Assembly (NCBI GenBank): GCA_037444025.1
Contig: JBBINE010000005.1
Location: forward strand, 15,555-79,554
DNA from: JBBINE01 sp037444025
GTDB taxonomy: Bacteria > Patescibacteriota > Minisyncoccia > UBA6257 > HR35
Direction: 5' to 3'
Length of the DNA: 64,000 bases
Shown here piece after piece: positions 45,979 through 53,555 of this stretch. Numbering within the stretch: position 1 is the first letter of the stretch; every line of letters starts with the position of its first letter. Below the pieces are notes generated by a model. That model was not told the DNA's origin. It ran no database searches and saw only the letters and a program-made list of their open reading frames with translations. The translations under genes were made by a program, and so were the position numbers.

Positions 45979-48054
45979 ATGAAACTTCAAGATTTAGAAA
46001 TTCCTTTAAAAGAATTTAAAGGTATAGGAGAAAAAACAGTCTTGAAATTAGAAAAGAATAAAATAAAAACAATTAGAGATCTTCTTTTTTATTTTCCTTA
46101 TAAATATTTAGACTTAACGGAAATAAAAAAAATTAAAGATATTAAAATTAACGAAACCACTGTTATTTGCGGTAAGTTAAAAAATTTAAAATTTTTCCCT
46201 TCGCCGAGAAAAAAACTTTTCTTACTCCAAGGAAGAATTGAAGATGATACAGGAAGTGTCAAGATTGTTTGGTATAATCAACCTTTTTTAGTTAAACAAC
46301 TAAAAGAAAATGTTTCTCTTTTAGCTCTTGGCAAATTATCTAAAAGTAAATACGGAACTTCTTTTCAGCCATTAAAATTTGAATTATTGACTCCCGGAAA
46401 TAATTTTAGCCCACAGATAATACCAGTTTATCGAAGCATAGCTAATTTAACCTCAAATTTTTTCGAAAAAATAATAAAAAATATTATGGAACAATACTCT
46501 CTTGATCTTTTGGTTGATCCCCTGCCAGAAGAAATAAGATCAGAATTAAACTATCCTTCTTTGTCTGAATCTTTGAGATACATTCATCAACCTCAAGATT
46601 TAAAAAAACTGAGTCTAGTTAAAGAAAGATTTGGTTTTGAAGAAATTTTTTATTTAGAAGTTTTGCTTTTATCAGAAAGATATTTTTTACAGAAAAATAA
46701 ATCTCCTCTTATTAAAGAAGATAAAAAACTAACTCAATATTTTTTAACTAACTTAAAACTTTCTTTAACCCAAGGACAAAAAAAGGTGCTTCAAGATATT
46801 TTTGCTGATTTACAAAAAGGAATTCCTATGAATCGTCTTCTTCAAGGAGAAACTGGTTCTGGGAAAACTTTGATTGCTGAAATTATTTCTCTTAATACAG
46901 TAGCTCAAGGGTTTCAAGTAATTTTTATGGCTCCCACAGAAATTTTAGCACAACAACACTTCCAAAGATTTCTTAAAGACTTTTCTTCTTTTAATTATGG
47001 TTTAGCTTTACTTACTTCTGGAGGCTGTTTTTTAGGGATAAAAGGATTTAGAGCAGAGAAAAAAATCGGAGAAATAAATTATCTCCTTTCTCAAGGAATA
47101 ATAAAGGTCATTATTGGCACTCATGCTCTTATTGAAAACAACTTAAAGTTTAATAAAGTAGGTTTAGTGATTATTGATGAACAGCAAAGATTTGGAGTGG
47201 AGCAAAGAAAGAAAATTTTAGAAAACAGCCAGCAACATTTTTTTCCTCATTTTATTTCCATGACCGCTACTCCAATTCCTCGAAGTTTAGCTTTAGCTTT
47301 TTATGGTGATTTAGATTTTTCTTATTTAGAAGAAAAACCCTTTGGCCAAAAACAGATTAAAACTTATCTGGTTTCTTCTGGTAAGGAAATAGTTATGTGG
47401 AATTTTGTTAGCAAAGAAATCAAAGAAGGACATCAGATTTTTATCATTTGTCCTCGAGTGGAACAAAAAGAAGATGAAATTAGATCGGTTAAAGAAGAAT
47501 ATGAAAGAGTAAAAAAAATACTTCCTTGGGCTAAAATTGCTATGCTACATGGAAAAATAAAATCTCAAGAAAAAGAAAAAATCTTAAAAAAAATGCAAAA
47601 AAATGAAATTAATGTATTAGTTAGTTCGTCAGTAGTAGAGGTTGGTATTGATCTTCCTTTAGCTACTGTAGTTATTATTCAGTCTCCAGAAAGATTTGGC
47701 CTCTCCCAACTCTATCAGCTTAAAGGAAGGGTAGGTAGAAGCGTACATGAGGGTTATTGTTTTTTGGTACCTCATAAACTTTCACTTAAATCAAGACTAA
47801 GATTAAAATATTTTCTCCAAGCTAAAAATTCCTTAGAACTTTCAGAGTATGATCTTAAATTAAGAGGTGGAGGAGAACTTTTAGGCGAACGTCAATCAGG
47901 TATTCCCGATTTAGCCATGAAAATGTTGCCTAATGTAAAAATAATAGAAAAAGCTAAGGCTTTAGCAGAAAAAATTTTTCCTGATTTTCAAAACAAAAAA
48001 TACCCTTATCTCATTGAAGAAGTAAACAGAAGAAAAAGCTTTTTTATTAATTAA
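45979..48054 (+). CDS. recG: ATP-dependent DNA helicase RecG
   Basis: RecG rewinds stalled replication forks and branch-migrates Holliday junctions. The 691-residue protein has the N-terminal wedge domain (OB fold, about 55-150; FYFPYKYLDL at about 34-43) and the helicase core with Walker A QGETGSGKTLIAEI (about 289-302), TEILAQQHF, DEQQRFGVEQR (about 401-411), SMTATPIPRSLALAFYGDLD and VVEVGIDLPLATVVIIQSPE. The C-terminal RecG signature RLRLKYF and LRGGGELLGERQSG are present. Length is normal. Confidence 0.96.
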   Translation: MKLQDLEIPLKEFKGIGEKTVLKLEKNKIKTIRDLLFYFPYKYLDLTEIKKIKDIKINETTVICGKLKNLKFFPSPRKKLFLLQGRIEDDTGSVKIVWYNQPFLVKQLKENVSLLALGKLSKSKYGTSFQPLKFELLTPGNNFSPQIIPVYRSIANLTSNFFEKIIKNIMEQYSLDLLVDPLPEEIRSELNYPSLSESLRYIHQPQDLKKLSLVKERFGFEEIFYLEVLLLSERYFLQKNKSPLIKEDKKLTQYFLTNLKLSLTQGQKKVLQDIFADLQKGIPMNRLLQGETGSGKTLIAEIISLNTVAQGFQVIFMAPTEILAQQHFQRFLKDFSSFNYGLALLTSGGCFLGIKGFRAEKKIGEINYLLSQGIIKVIIGTHALIENNLKFNKVGLVIIDEQQRFGVEQRKKILENSQQHFFPHFISMTATPIPRSLALAFYGDLDFSYLEEKPFGQKQIKTYLVSSGKEIVMWNFVSKEIKEGHQIFIICPRVEQKEDEIRSVKEEYERVKKILPWAKIAMLHGKIKSQEKEKILKKMQKNEINVLVSSSVVEVGIDLPLATVVIIQSPERFGLSQLYQLKGRVGRSVHEGYCFLVPHKLSLKSRLRLKYFLQAKNSLELSEYDLKLRGGGELLGERQSGIPDLAMKMLPNVKIIEKAKALAEKIFPDFQNKKYPYLIEEVNRRKSFFIN

Positions 48055-48076
48055 CATTTTATTAACAACTAAAAAC

Positions 48077-48178
48077 TTGACAATATAGTTTAAGATAAGT
48101 TAAAATTATTAAATAATTATTTTAAATAGTCAAAAATTACTTTTAAAATTTGACATTTTAAAAAATGTTGTTTATAAT
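48077..48178 (+). promoter_or_regulatory. Two promoters of the S-layer-like gene
   Basis: The upstream promoter has TTGACA (48077-48082) and TAAAAT (48101-48106) with 18 bases between. The downstream one has TTGACA (48150-48155) and TATAAT (48173-48178) with a 17-base spacer, a perfect consensus. Tandem promoters fit very high expression of the following surface protein. Confidence 0.8.
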
Positions 48179-48193
48179 AAAAAAACTAATTAA

Positions 48194-48258
48194 AGGTCAT
48201 AATTAAAAGGTCATAATTAATTTAATTATTACCTTTAGGCGAAAGCCTGAAATTAAAA
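48194..48258 (+). promoter_or_regulatory. 5' leader with tandem repeat and GAAA-tetraloop hairpin
   Basis: The leader holds a tandem 14-base repeat (AAAGGTCATAATTA at about 48194 and again from about 48208) and a small hairpin AGGC-GAAA-GCCT at 48237-48248, about 10 bases before the ATG. There is no clear Shine-Dalgarno sequence. The hairpin may stabilise the mRNA or shape initiation. Confidence 0.5.
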
Positions 48259-50157
48259 ATGGAAAGAAGAAATAAATTGTTTATTGCTATTTTGTCATTA
48301 GCTTTACTTTTAAATGGCGTCGTACCCTTTACCTTTTCCCAAGCACAATCAGGTTGTAATCCAGATGCTTTAAAACCAGTATCCCAAGGTCAAAGAGGTA
48401 ATGAGGTAAGAAATGTTCAAGAATGCTTGATGGAGGCAGGATATGATATTCCAGCTGGTGCTACTGGTTATTACGGAAAGCAAACAGTAGAAGCTGTTAA
48501 AGCTTTTTATGCTGATTGGTATGGTTCTTGGCACGGAAAGAATATTGGTCCTAAAGGAATAGCTACACTTAAGTCATTGATAGCTTCTCTATGGGGAGAG
48601 GAGGAAGTAGTTGAAGAAGATCAAACTGGACAACAACAACCAGGAAATCAACCATCGCAACAAACTGATATTGCTGCTATCGTTGCTGCTGTTTTAGCCG
48701 CTCTTCAACAATCAGGAGTTATTCCTTCTGTATCTACAACAACTACAGGAACAGCACAGCAAGAAGGATTTTTAGTTGTTGAACAAGATCCTTCTGCTAC
48801 AGGAGTTACTGTAAGAGAGGGAGAATCAGCTAATGTATTTGGTTTAAGATTCAGAGCTGATAATGGCTCTGTAACAGTAAAATCAATATTCTTAAGATGG
48901 ACAGGAAGTTCAGCTCCTTATAGAGTTCTTTCTAATTTAGCATTGGTTGATTCTCAAGGAAATGTTCTTTATCAAACAGCTGTTACTCCTTCAACATTCC
49001 TTCAAGACTCAAACTTAAACTACTATCTTCCTGTAACAGGTCTTAATGTAAATGTTCCAGTTGGTCAATATACTTCTGTATTCGTAAAAGTAACAGTTGT
49101 AAATACATTACCTTCAGGAGTAACTTCTGCAGGATTTGCAGTTAATCAAAATGATGTAAGAGCAGTTGATGGAGTAGGAGTAGATAGATTTGGTCCTGTA
49201 TCAAATATTTCAGGAACATTTACTCTACAAGCTTCTTTAGCTCAATCAGCAGATTGGGTTGTAGCAAGAAATCCTAATACTCCTAAGGAAGGTTATATAT
49301 TTGGTGATGTATCTAGTGGTAAAGTAGATAGAGCTAAACTATTAAGCTTTGATCTTACTTCTAAAAATGATAATTTGAGATTAACTTCTGTTGTTGTAAC
49401 TACAGGTGGATCAAGCAATATGAATATGTCTGCCCTATATCTTAAATATGGTGATCAAACCTTAGATGTAAGATCACCGTCAACTACTGTAACATTCAAT
49501 GCTGTCCCTGCAAACTTTGTAGTTAATAAAGATCAAACAGTAACATTAGATGTTGTAGCTGATCTTCAAGGTGGTTCAACAACAACTGAAGCTACTACTT
49601 CTGTAACAGTTGCTTCAGTAACTGGTCTCAACTCCTTAGGAGGAACAGTTTCTAAATCTGTATCTGTAGCTGGTGATACTCTTCACTATAGAACATTGGG
49701 TCCTGAAGTTTCTGGATTTACTGCCAATCCAAGCTATACACCACCATCTCAAACAGCTTCTTCATCCTATAGTGTTGTTATAAGATTCAATGTTACTCCA
49801 AGAGGAGGAACAGTCTATATGGGAACAACAACTGCTCCTACATCCTCCTTTGCAGCTGTAGAACTTGAAAAATCAGGTGGTGCTACATCAACCCCAAATG
49901 CTGGTGTAACAGTAAAAGTCTATCAAGGCTCAACTGATGTTACTAATAGCTTAACTGTTGGAGGAAGTGGACTTTTCGCTTTATCTGAGAATCAAACCTA
50001 TACATTTGAAATAACTGCTGCTCAAAATGGCGCTCCAAGTGGTACTGGTTTATATAGATGGGTTGTAAGTAATCTTAAATGGCACGATGGCGCTAGTACC
50101 CAAACTGTGACCTGGACATCAAGAGATATGTACACCAGCTACACAAACGTTCAGTAA
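48259..50157 (+). CDS. Major S-layer-like surface protein with peptidoglycan-binding domain
   Basis: The 632-residue protein has a Sec signal peptide (about 1-30, cleavage near SQAQS), a PGRP-type peptidoglycan-binding domain (about 40-110; SQGQRGNEVRNVQECLMEAG and YYGKQTVEAVKAFYADWYG), a Gln/Pro-rich linker (about 120-140), and a long beta-sandwich region rich in Thr, Ser and Val with many TTxT turns. It has very few Cys residues. The codon choice is narrower than in its neighbours (AGA, ACA, TCA, CCT preferred), two strong promoters precede it and a perfect terminator follows. All this fits an abundant cell-surface coat protein. The exact family is not known to me. Confidence 0.85.
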   Translation: MERRNKLFIAILSLALLLNGVVPFTFSQAQSGCNPDALKPVSQGQRGNEVRNVQECLMEAGYDIPAGATGYYGKQTVEAVKAFYADWYGSWHGKNIGPKGIATLKSLIASLWGEEEVVEEDQTGQQQPGNQPSQQTDIAAIVAAVLAALQQSGVIPSVSTTTTGTAQQEGFLVVEQDPSATGVTVREGESANVFGLRFRADNGSVTVKSIFLRWTGSSAPYRVLSNLALVDSQGNVLYQTAVTPSTFLQDSNLNYYLPVTGLNVNVPVGQYTSVFVKVTVVNTLPSGVTSAGFAVNQNDVRAVDGVGVDRFGPVSNISGTFTLQASLAQSADWVVARNPNTPKEGYIFGDVSSGKVDRAKLLSFDLTSKNDNLRLTSVVVTTGGSSNMNMSALYLKYGDQTLDVRSPSTTVTFNAVPANFVVNKDQTVTLDVVADLQGGSTTTEATTSVTVASVTGLNSLGGTVSKSVSVAGDTLHYRTLGPEVSGFTANPSYTPPSQTASSSYSVVIRFNVTPRGGTVYMGTTTAPTSSFAAVELEKSGGATSTPNAGVTVKVYQGSTDVTNSLTVGGSGLFALSENQTYTFEITAAQNGAPSGTGLYRWVVSNLKWHDGASTQTVTWTSRDMYTSYTNVQ

Positions 50158-50178
50158 TTGTTGCTAACCTTAGCACCC

Positions 50179-50212
50179 AGCCCCGCCAGCCAACCTGGCG
50201 GGGCTTTTTTAT
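50179..50212 (+). terminator. Strong intrinsic terminator of the S-layer-like gene
   Basis: AGCCCCGCCAG (50179-50189) pairs perfectly with CTGGCGGGGCT (50195-50205), with a 5-base loop and a T run from 50205. Its high GC content stands out against the AT-rich surroundings. Confidence 0.93.
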
Positions 50213-50244
50213 TAGTATATTTCTATGTTAAAATAATTATTGAA

Positions 50245-50481
50245 ATGAAAAATAAAAAATATTCTTAATATAATAATAGAAGAAAGTTCTGATGGTTATT
50301 TTATTGCATCTGTTCCTTCATTGCCTGGTTGCCATACTCAAGCTAAATCATTAAAGGAATTAAAAAAAGGATAAAAGAGGCTATTGAACTTTGTTTAGAA
50401 ATTGCAAAGGAAGATCCTTCTTATAGAGAAAAATTAAAGAATTATCTTATGAACCAAAGTTTGTGGGATTGGAAATTATAG
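50245..50481 (+). pseudogene. HicB-like antitoxin with two frameshifts
   Basis: HicB antitoxins neutralise HicA and repress the hicAB operon. The core is clear in one frame: IIIEESSDGYFIASVPSLPG then CHTQAKSLKEL (50270-50362). It then continues in the next frame as IKEAIELCLEIAKEDPSYRE up to a TAG at 50479-50481. The frames join if one A is added to the A run at 50362-50368, giving KELKKRIKEAIEL, which has the normal family spacing. A second break lies near the start: the ATG at 50245 joins the core only if one A is removed from the run 50254-50259. Either it is a real pseudogene, or both homopolymers are misread. Confidence 0.8.
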
Positions 50482-50489
50482 AAGTTTAA

Positions 50490-50705
50490 ATGGTTAAATT
50501 ATCTACTATTAAAGCAAAAGATATTATTAAAGTTCTTAATAAATTAGGTTTTCAAGAAATCAGACAACATTCAGATGGAAGAACAACCGTTGTTCCATAT
50601 CATCCAGATGAGGATATAAGCAAACCCCTTTTAAGAGAAATTCTTAAAGATATTAAAATAAGTCCCGAAGAATTTCTTAATGTTTTAAAAAAGAAAATAG
50701 TTTAA
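50490..50705 (+). CDS. HicA-like toxin lacking the catalytic GSH segment
   Basis: HicA toxins are small mRNA interferases with a catalytic His in a GSHxxxxxH motif. The 71-residue product matches the family before and after that point (KDIIKVLNKLGFQEIRQ, then HSDGRTTVVPYHP and LLREILKDIKISPEEFLNVL), but the roughly eight residues expected between RQ and HSDGR, including GSH, are absent. The frame is intact, so this looks like a clean in-frame loss that inactivates the toxin. It follows the broken hicB by 8 bases, and its stop overlaps the rnpA start (TAATG). Confidence 0.82.
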   Translation: MVKLSTIKAKDIIKVLNKLGFQEIRQHSDGRTTVVPYHPDEDISKPLLREILKDIKISPEEFLNVLKKKIV

Positions 50706-51037
50706 TGTTAAAGAAAAAATATAGGTTAAAAGGAGATGATATTAAAAAAATGTTTGAGGGAAAATTTAAGACATTTAAAGATGAATATTTTAAGGTTTTT
50801 TATAGAGATAACAATTTAAATTTTTCTCGTTTTTCAATTAAACCCCAAAATAAAATTTTCAAAAAAGCAGTAGAAAGAAATAAAGTTAAAAGAAGAATCT
50901 ACAATATTTTAAGAGAAGAGAAAATTTTTGAAAGAATAAAAGGAAAAGATTTTTTAATTTTTCTTCAAAAAAAGGAAGTTTTAGATATGAATTATGAAGA
51001 AATGAAAGAAAAAATTTTAAAAATTTTAAAAGAATGA
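50705..51037 (+). CDS. rnpA: RNase P protein component
   Basis: RnpA is the basic protein that helps RNase P RNA bind precursor tRNA. The 110-residue protein has the expected size, high Lys/Arg content, an N-terminal YRLKGDDIKKMFEGKFKTFK, the aromatic strand DEYFKVFYRDNNLNFSRFSI and the RNR-type motif KKAVERNKVKRRI (about 57-69), which is the family signature. It starts inside the stop of the hicA-like gene, so it is probably co-translated with it. In most bacteria it lies between rpmH and yidC, where it is absent in this genome. Confidence 0.9.
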   Translation: MLKKKYRLKGDDIKKMFEGKFKTFKDEYFKVFYRDNNLNFSRFSIKPQNKIFKKAVERNKVKRRIYNILREEKIFERIKGKDFLIFLQKKEVLDMNYEEMKEKILKILKE

Positions 51038-51055
51038 ATAGATATTAGATATTTG

Positions 51056-51139
51056 CGGTGGGGGAGGGATTCGAACCCTCAAGGGCGTAAAGCCCACTGG
51101 TTCTCGAGACCAGCGCAATCCCAATTCTGCCACCCCACC
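51056..51139 (-). tRNA. tRNA-Ser (anticodon CGA)
   Basis: On the minus strand the acceptor GGTGGGG/CCCCACC with discriminator G, a long variable arm (TGGGCTTTACGCCCTT) and the anticodon arm CTGGT-CTCGAGA-ACCAG give tRNA-Ser with anticodon CGA (codon UCG). The T-arm has GGTTCGAATCC. No CCA is encoded. It lies convergent to rnpA. Confidence 0.92.
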
Positions 51140-51328
51140 AATGTAAATTCACTCCTTCGTTTATTTGCTTTGACAAATTTCAAAATTATTTGAAATAAAT
51201 TGCTTTTTATTCTTTACGGGATAATAATATTATTTTATAATAAATTTAAATGAATGAGAAAATAGAGTTTTTGAAAAAAGAAGAGTAAAAATTTGATAAA
51301 TTTGTTAAATTTATTAAAAGAGAAACAA
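51140..51328. other. AT-rich spacer with possible remnant ORF
   Basis: No complete gene was found. From an ATG at 51250 the frame reads MNEKIEFLKKEE and then a TAA (51286-51288). After this stop the same frame continues with KFDKFVKFIKRETNEKF. It may be the remnant of an antitoxin (HEPN-like) upstream of the nucleotidyltransferase relic, but it is too short to be sure. Confidence 0.35.
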
Positions 51329-51562
51329 ATGAAAAATTTAGTAACAATTAGTAAAAAATTTGTCCAAAGAAAGAGAGAATATTTTGAAAATTATAAAGAT
51401 TATCTAAAGAAGTTAAAGGAATATGTTAAAGAAATTTTAAATAATGAAAAAGCAAAAGTTTTAGTTTTTGGTTCTATTGTAAACCCATTTCAGCTTCATT
51501 TAATAACCCCTGAAGAATTTGAAGGTTGGTATAAAAATTTTATAAAAAATGAATATATCTAA
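51329..51562 (+). pseudogene. MNT-type nucleotidyltransferase relic without its catalytic core
   Basis: MNT proteins are small nucleotidyltransferases, often antitoxins of HEPN toxins, with GSxxRGxxxxxSDIDV as active site. The 77 residues (ATG at 51329; a TTG start at 51293 is also possible) begin with a helical part (FVQRKREYFENYKDYLKKLK) and reach AKVLVFGSIV. They then jump directly to NPFQLHLITPEEFEGWYKNF, which is the typical end of the longer archaeal-type proteins. The RG and DxD residues and the sheet between them are missing. The frame is open, so it is a precise internal loss. It overlaps the next gene by 14 bases. Confidence 0.72.
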
Positions 51563-52796
51563 ATATAAATATTTGCTTTTAATTTTTTTATTCTTTAACC
51601 TAACATTTGCCCAAAGTTTCCCTCTTTTAATTTCAGAAATAATGTACAATCCAGAAGGAAATGATAGCGATCGAGAATGGATTGAAATAGTAAATATAAG
51701 TTCTCAAACTTTTAATATTTCGGGAGGTAGAAAAGGCTGGAGAATTAATGATGGTAGCAATCATCTTTTTGAAGAAAGTAGTATTACTCTCAATCCGGGT
51801 GAAGTTTTGCTTATAGTTCAAGATAAAAATAAATTTTTACAAGAAAATTCAAACTTTTCAGGAAAATTAATTCAGGCTAATTTTTCTTTGAAAAATGAAT
51901 TAGGAAGCATTCAAATATATAACGAAAATAAGAATTTAATCACCCAAGCAAATTATTCAAGTTCCTATGGGGGAAATGGAAATGGTTATTCAATAATTTT
52001 TCAAGATGTTTGGAAAGAGAATAATCTTAAAGGAGGAACACCGGGAATTTATCCAGAAAGAATAATTTACGAAGAGAAAAAGGAAGAAATAGGGCAAAAT
52101 CAAAGAGCAACTTCCTCGCAAATCCAAACTCAAAATACAACCTCACAGTCATCTTTATTTTTTACCTCCAACTCTACCACCAATATAGGGACGTCGTACG
52201 TCCCTATATATCCCACAGGGAATGAGATAATAGAGCCAAAAACATTAATTATTTCAGAGTTTTTACCCAATGCTGAAAGAAATGATAATGGAAAAGAATT
52301 TATTGAAATATACAATTATGGTGATGAAACTGTTAATTTAGAAAATTTTATTCTTCAAGTAGGAAACAAGAAAATAAAACTTCAGGGAAATATTGAGCCA
52401 AATGAGTATTTTGTAATTACTAACAAAGATAATAATTTTTCGATAAGAAATTCGGGAGAAACAGTAAAAATTTTATACAAAGAAGAACCAATCTTTGAAA
52501 TTTCTTATCAAGGAAAAGCTCCAGAAAACGAGAGTTTTTCCAAGTTTTCTTCTGGATGGGCTTGGAGTCTTCCTACTCCAGGAAAAGAAAATCAAAAGAT
52601 ACTTAAAGAAACAAAAGGAAATATTGAAACAAAGGAAGAAAAGAGATACGATCAAATCTTTTTTGAGAATTCTACTTCTTCTTTTTTAGCCCAAACTAAT
52701 AATAATTTAAATCCAGCGGATAAAACTATTTATTACTTATTATTAGGCTTGATTTTTATTTTTCTTATCACGATAATTGTTGTTTGGAAGCTTTAA
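51549..52796 (+). CDS. Surface protein with two lamin-tail domains and C-terminal membrane anchor
   Basis: The 415-residue protein has a signal peptide (about 6-22, ending TFAQS). Its first lamin-tail domain (about 24-145) has LLISEIMYNPEGNDSDREWI, TLNPGEVLLIV and GTPGIYPE, and the second (about 230-345) has LIISEFLPNAERNDNGKEFI, GNIEPNEYFVITN and PTPGKEN. Between them is a Ser/Thr/Gln-rich linker (about 178-225). A membrane helix near the end (about 394-413) is followed by a short basic tail. Lamin-tail domains in bacteria sit on secreted or surface proteins and may bind DNA or other proteins. A perfect palindrome is embedded in the linker. Confidence 0.88.
   Translation: MNISKYKYLLLIFLFFNLTFAQSFPLLISEIMYNPEGNDSDREWIEIVNISSQTFNISGGRKGWRINDGSNHLFEESSITLNPGEVLLIVQDKNKFLQENSNFSGKLIQANFSLKNELGSIQIYNENKNLITQANYSSSYGGNGNGYSIIFQDVWKENNLKGGTPGIYPERIIYEEKKEEIGQNQRATSSQIQTQNTTSQSSLFFTSNSTTNIGTSYVPIYPTGNEIIEPKTLIISEFLPNAERNDNGKEFIEIYNYGDETVNLENFILQVGNKKIKLQGNIEPNEYFVITNKDNNFSIRNSGETVKILYKEEPIFEISYQGKAPENESFSKFSSGWAWSLPTPGKENQKILKETKGNIETKEEKRYDQIFFENSTSSFLAQTNNNLNPADKTIYYLLLGLIFIFLITIIVVWKL
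52183..52209. repeat. Perfect palindrome in the lamin-tail linker
   Basis: ATATAGGGACGT (52183-52194) is mirrored by ACGTCCCTATAT (52198-52209) around the 3-base centre CGT. The GC-rich core is unlike its surroundings. It adds NIGTSYVPIYP-like residues to the linker without breaking the frame and looks like a small inserted palindromic unit. Confidence 0.75.
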
Positions 52797-53371
52797 ATTA
52801 TATCAAAAATGAAGTTTTTATACTTTTTAACTAAAGAATGATAATTATCTTTTTGTAACTTATTAATTATATTATTAGAAACATCATGTAAAATTTGGGT
52901 TTTTAATTTAATTCCCCATATACCTGTTTCTATTCCTCCTACAGAAACAAACTCACCTAAGATTATCTTTTCGCTAATAAGACAAGGTAATAAGTGATTA
53001 ATTTTTAACGAAGATATACCTAAGATTAAATATGCCAAATAAAGCTTAGACAAATTTGACGGTTCTAAAAAAGAAACCATTTCTTTTAAAATACTGGCCG
53101 TAGCTTTAATTTCTAATTCTGTTAAATTTTGGGAAATAATTACTTGATGATACAGATCGTGGAGATTAAGATAAATCAATTGCCATTTTTTTAATTCGTT
53201 TTTATCATAATCAACACTAAAGGGATCGATTTTACTAATTATTTTTTCATTATTTTTTATCGCTTCTAAAAATATTTTAGCTTCTTCTTCGGGAATAAAG
53301 CGAAGATCTGTTTTTTCTAAAGAATAATCTTTTTCTAATATTTTTTTGATTTCTTGAAGGGCGTTGTTCAT
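52793..53371 (-). CDS. Hypothetical protein
   Basis: The 192-residue product is not recognised. It is mostly helical, charged at the N-terminus (EIKKILEKDYSLEKTDLRFI) and more hydrophobic in the C-terminal half (LSKLYLAYLILGISSLKINH, ISEKIILGEFVSVGGIETGI), but has no clear membrane segment or signal peptide. It has one motif-like stretch, LNLHDLYHQVIISQN (about 70-84), with two His residues. It is convergent to the lamin-tail gene with a 4-base overlap, and two terminator-like hairpins lie upstream of it. Confidence 0.65.
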   Translation of the reverse strand: MNNALQEIKKILEKDYSLEKTDLRFIPEEEAKIFLEAIKNNEKIISKIDPFSVDYDKNELKKWQLIYLNLHDLYHQVIISQNLTELEIKATASILKEMVSFLEPSNLSKLYLAYLILGISSLKINHLLPCLISEKIILGEFVSVGGIETGIWGIKLKTQILHDVSNNIINKLQKDNYHSLVKKYKNFIFDII

Positions 53372-53386
53372 TTTTAAGTTAAAGTA

Positions 53387-53420
53387 TAAAAAAGGACTTC
53401 CCTTAGGGAAGCCCTTTTTT
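53387..53420 (-). terminator. Terminator-like hairpin 1
   Basis: AAAAAAGGACTTCCC (53389-53402) pairs with GGGAAGCCCTTTTTT (53406-53420). The one mismatch becomes a U-G pair only in minus-strand RNA, so the hairpin fits a leftward transcript such as that from the HPF-like gene. Confidence 0.65.
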
Positions 53421-53441
53421 TCAAAGTATAATTTTTAGCAA

Positions 53442-53474
53442 TAAAAAGGGCTTCCCCTTGATTTAGGGGCCTTA
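53442..53474 (-). terminator. Terminator-like hairpin 2, related in sequence to hairpin 1
   Basis: Read leftward, GGCCCCT and AGGGG-AA-GCC can pair and are followed by a T run (AAAAAGGG at 53443-53450 on the plus strand). It shares GGGCTTCCC with hairpin 1. Two similar hairpins in tandem would end the leftward HPF-like transcript. Confidence 0.55.
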
Positions 53475-53555
53475 ACAATTGTCAAAATGTTAATTTTATT
53501 TATCAGTGTTTTCATGATAATCATATTAATATTATAATTTTAAAATTTATAAAAG

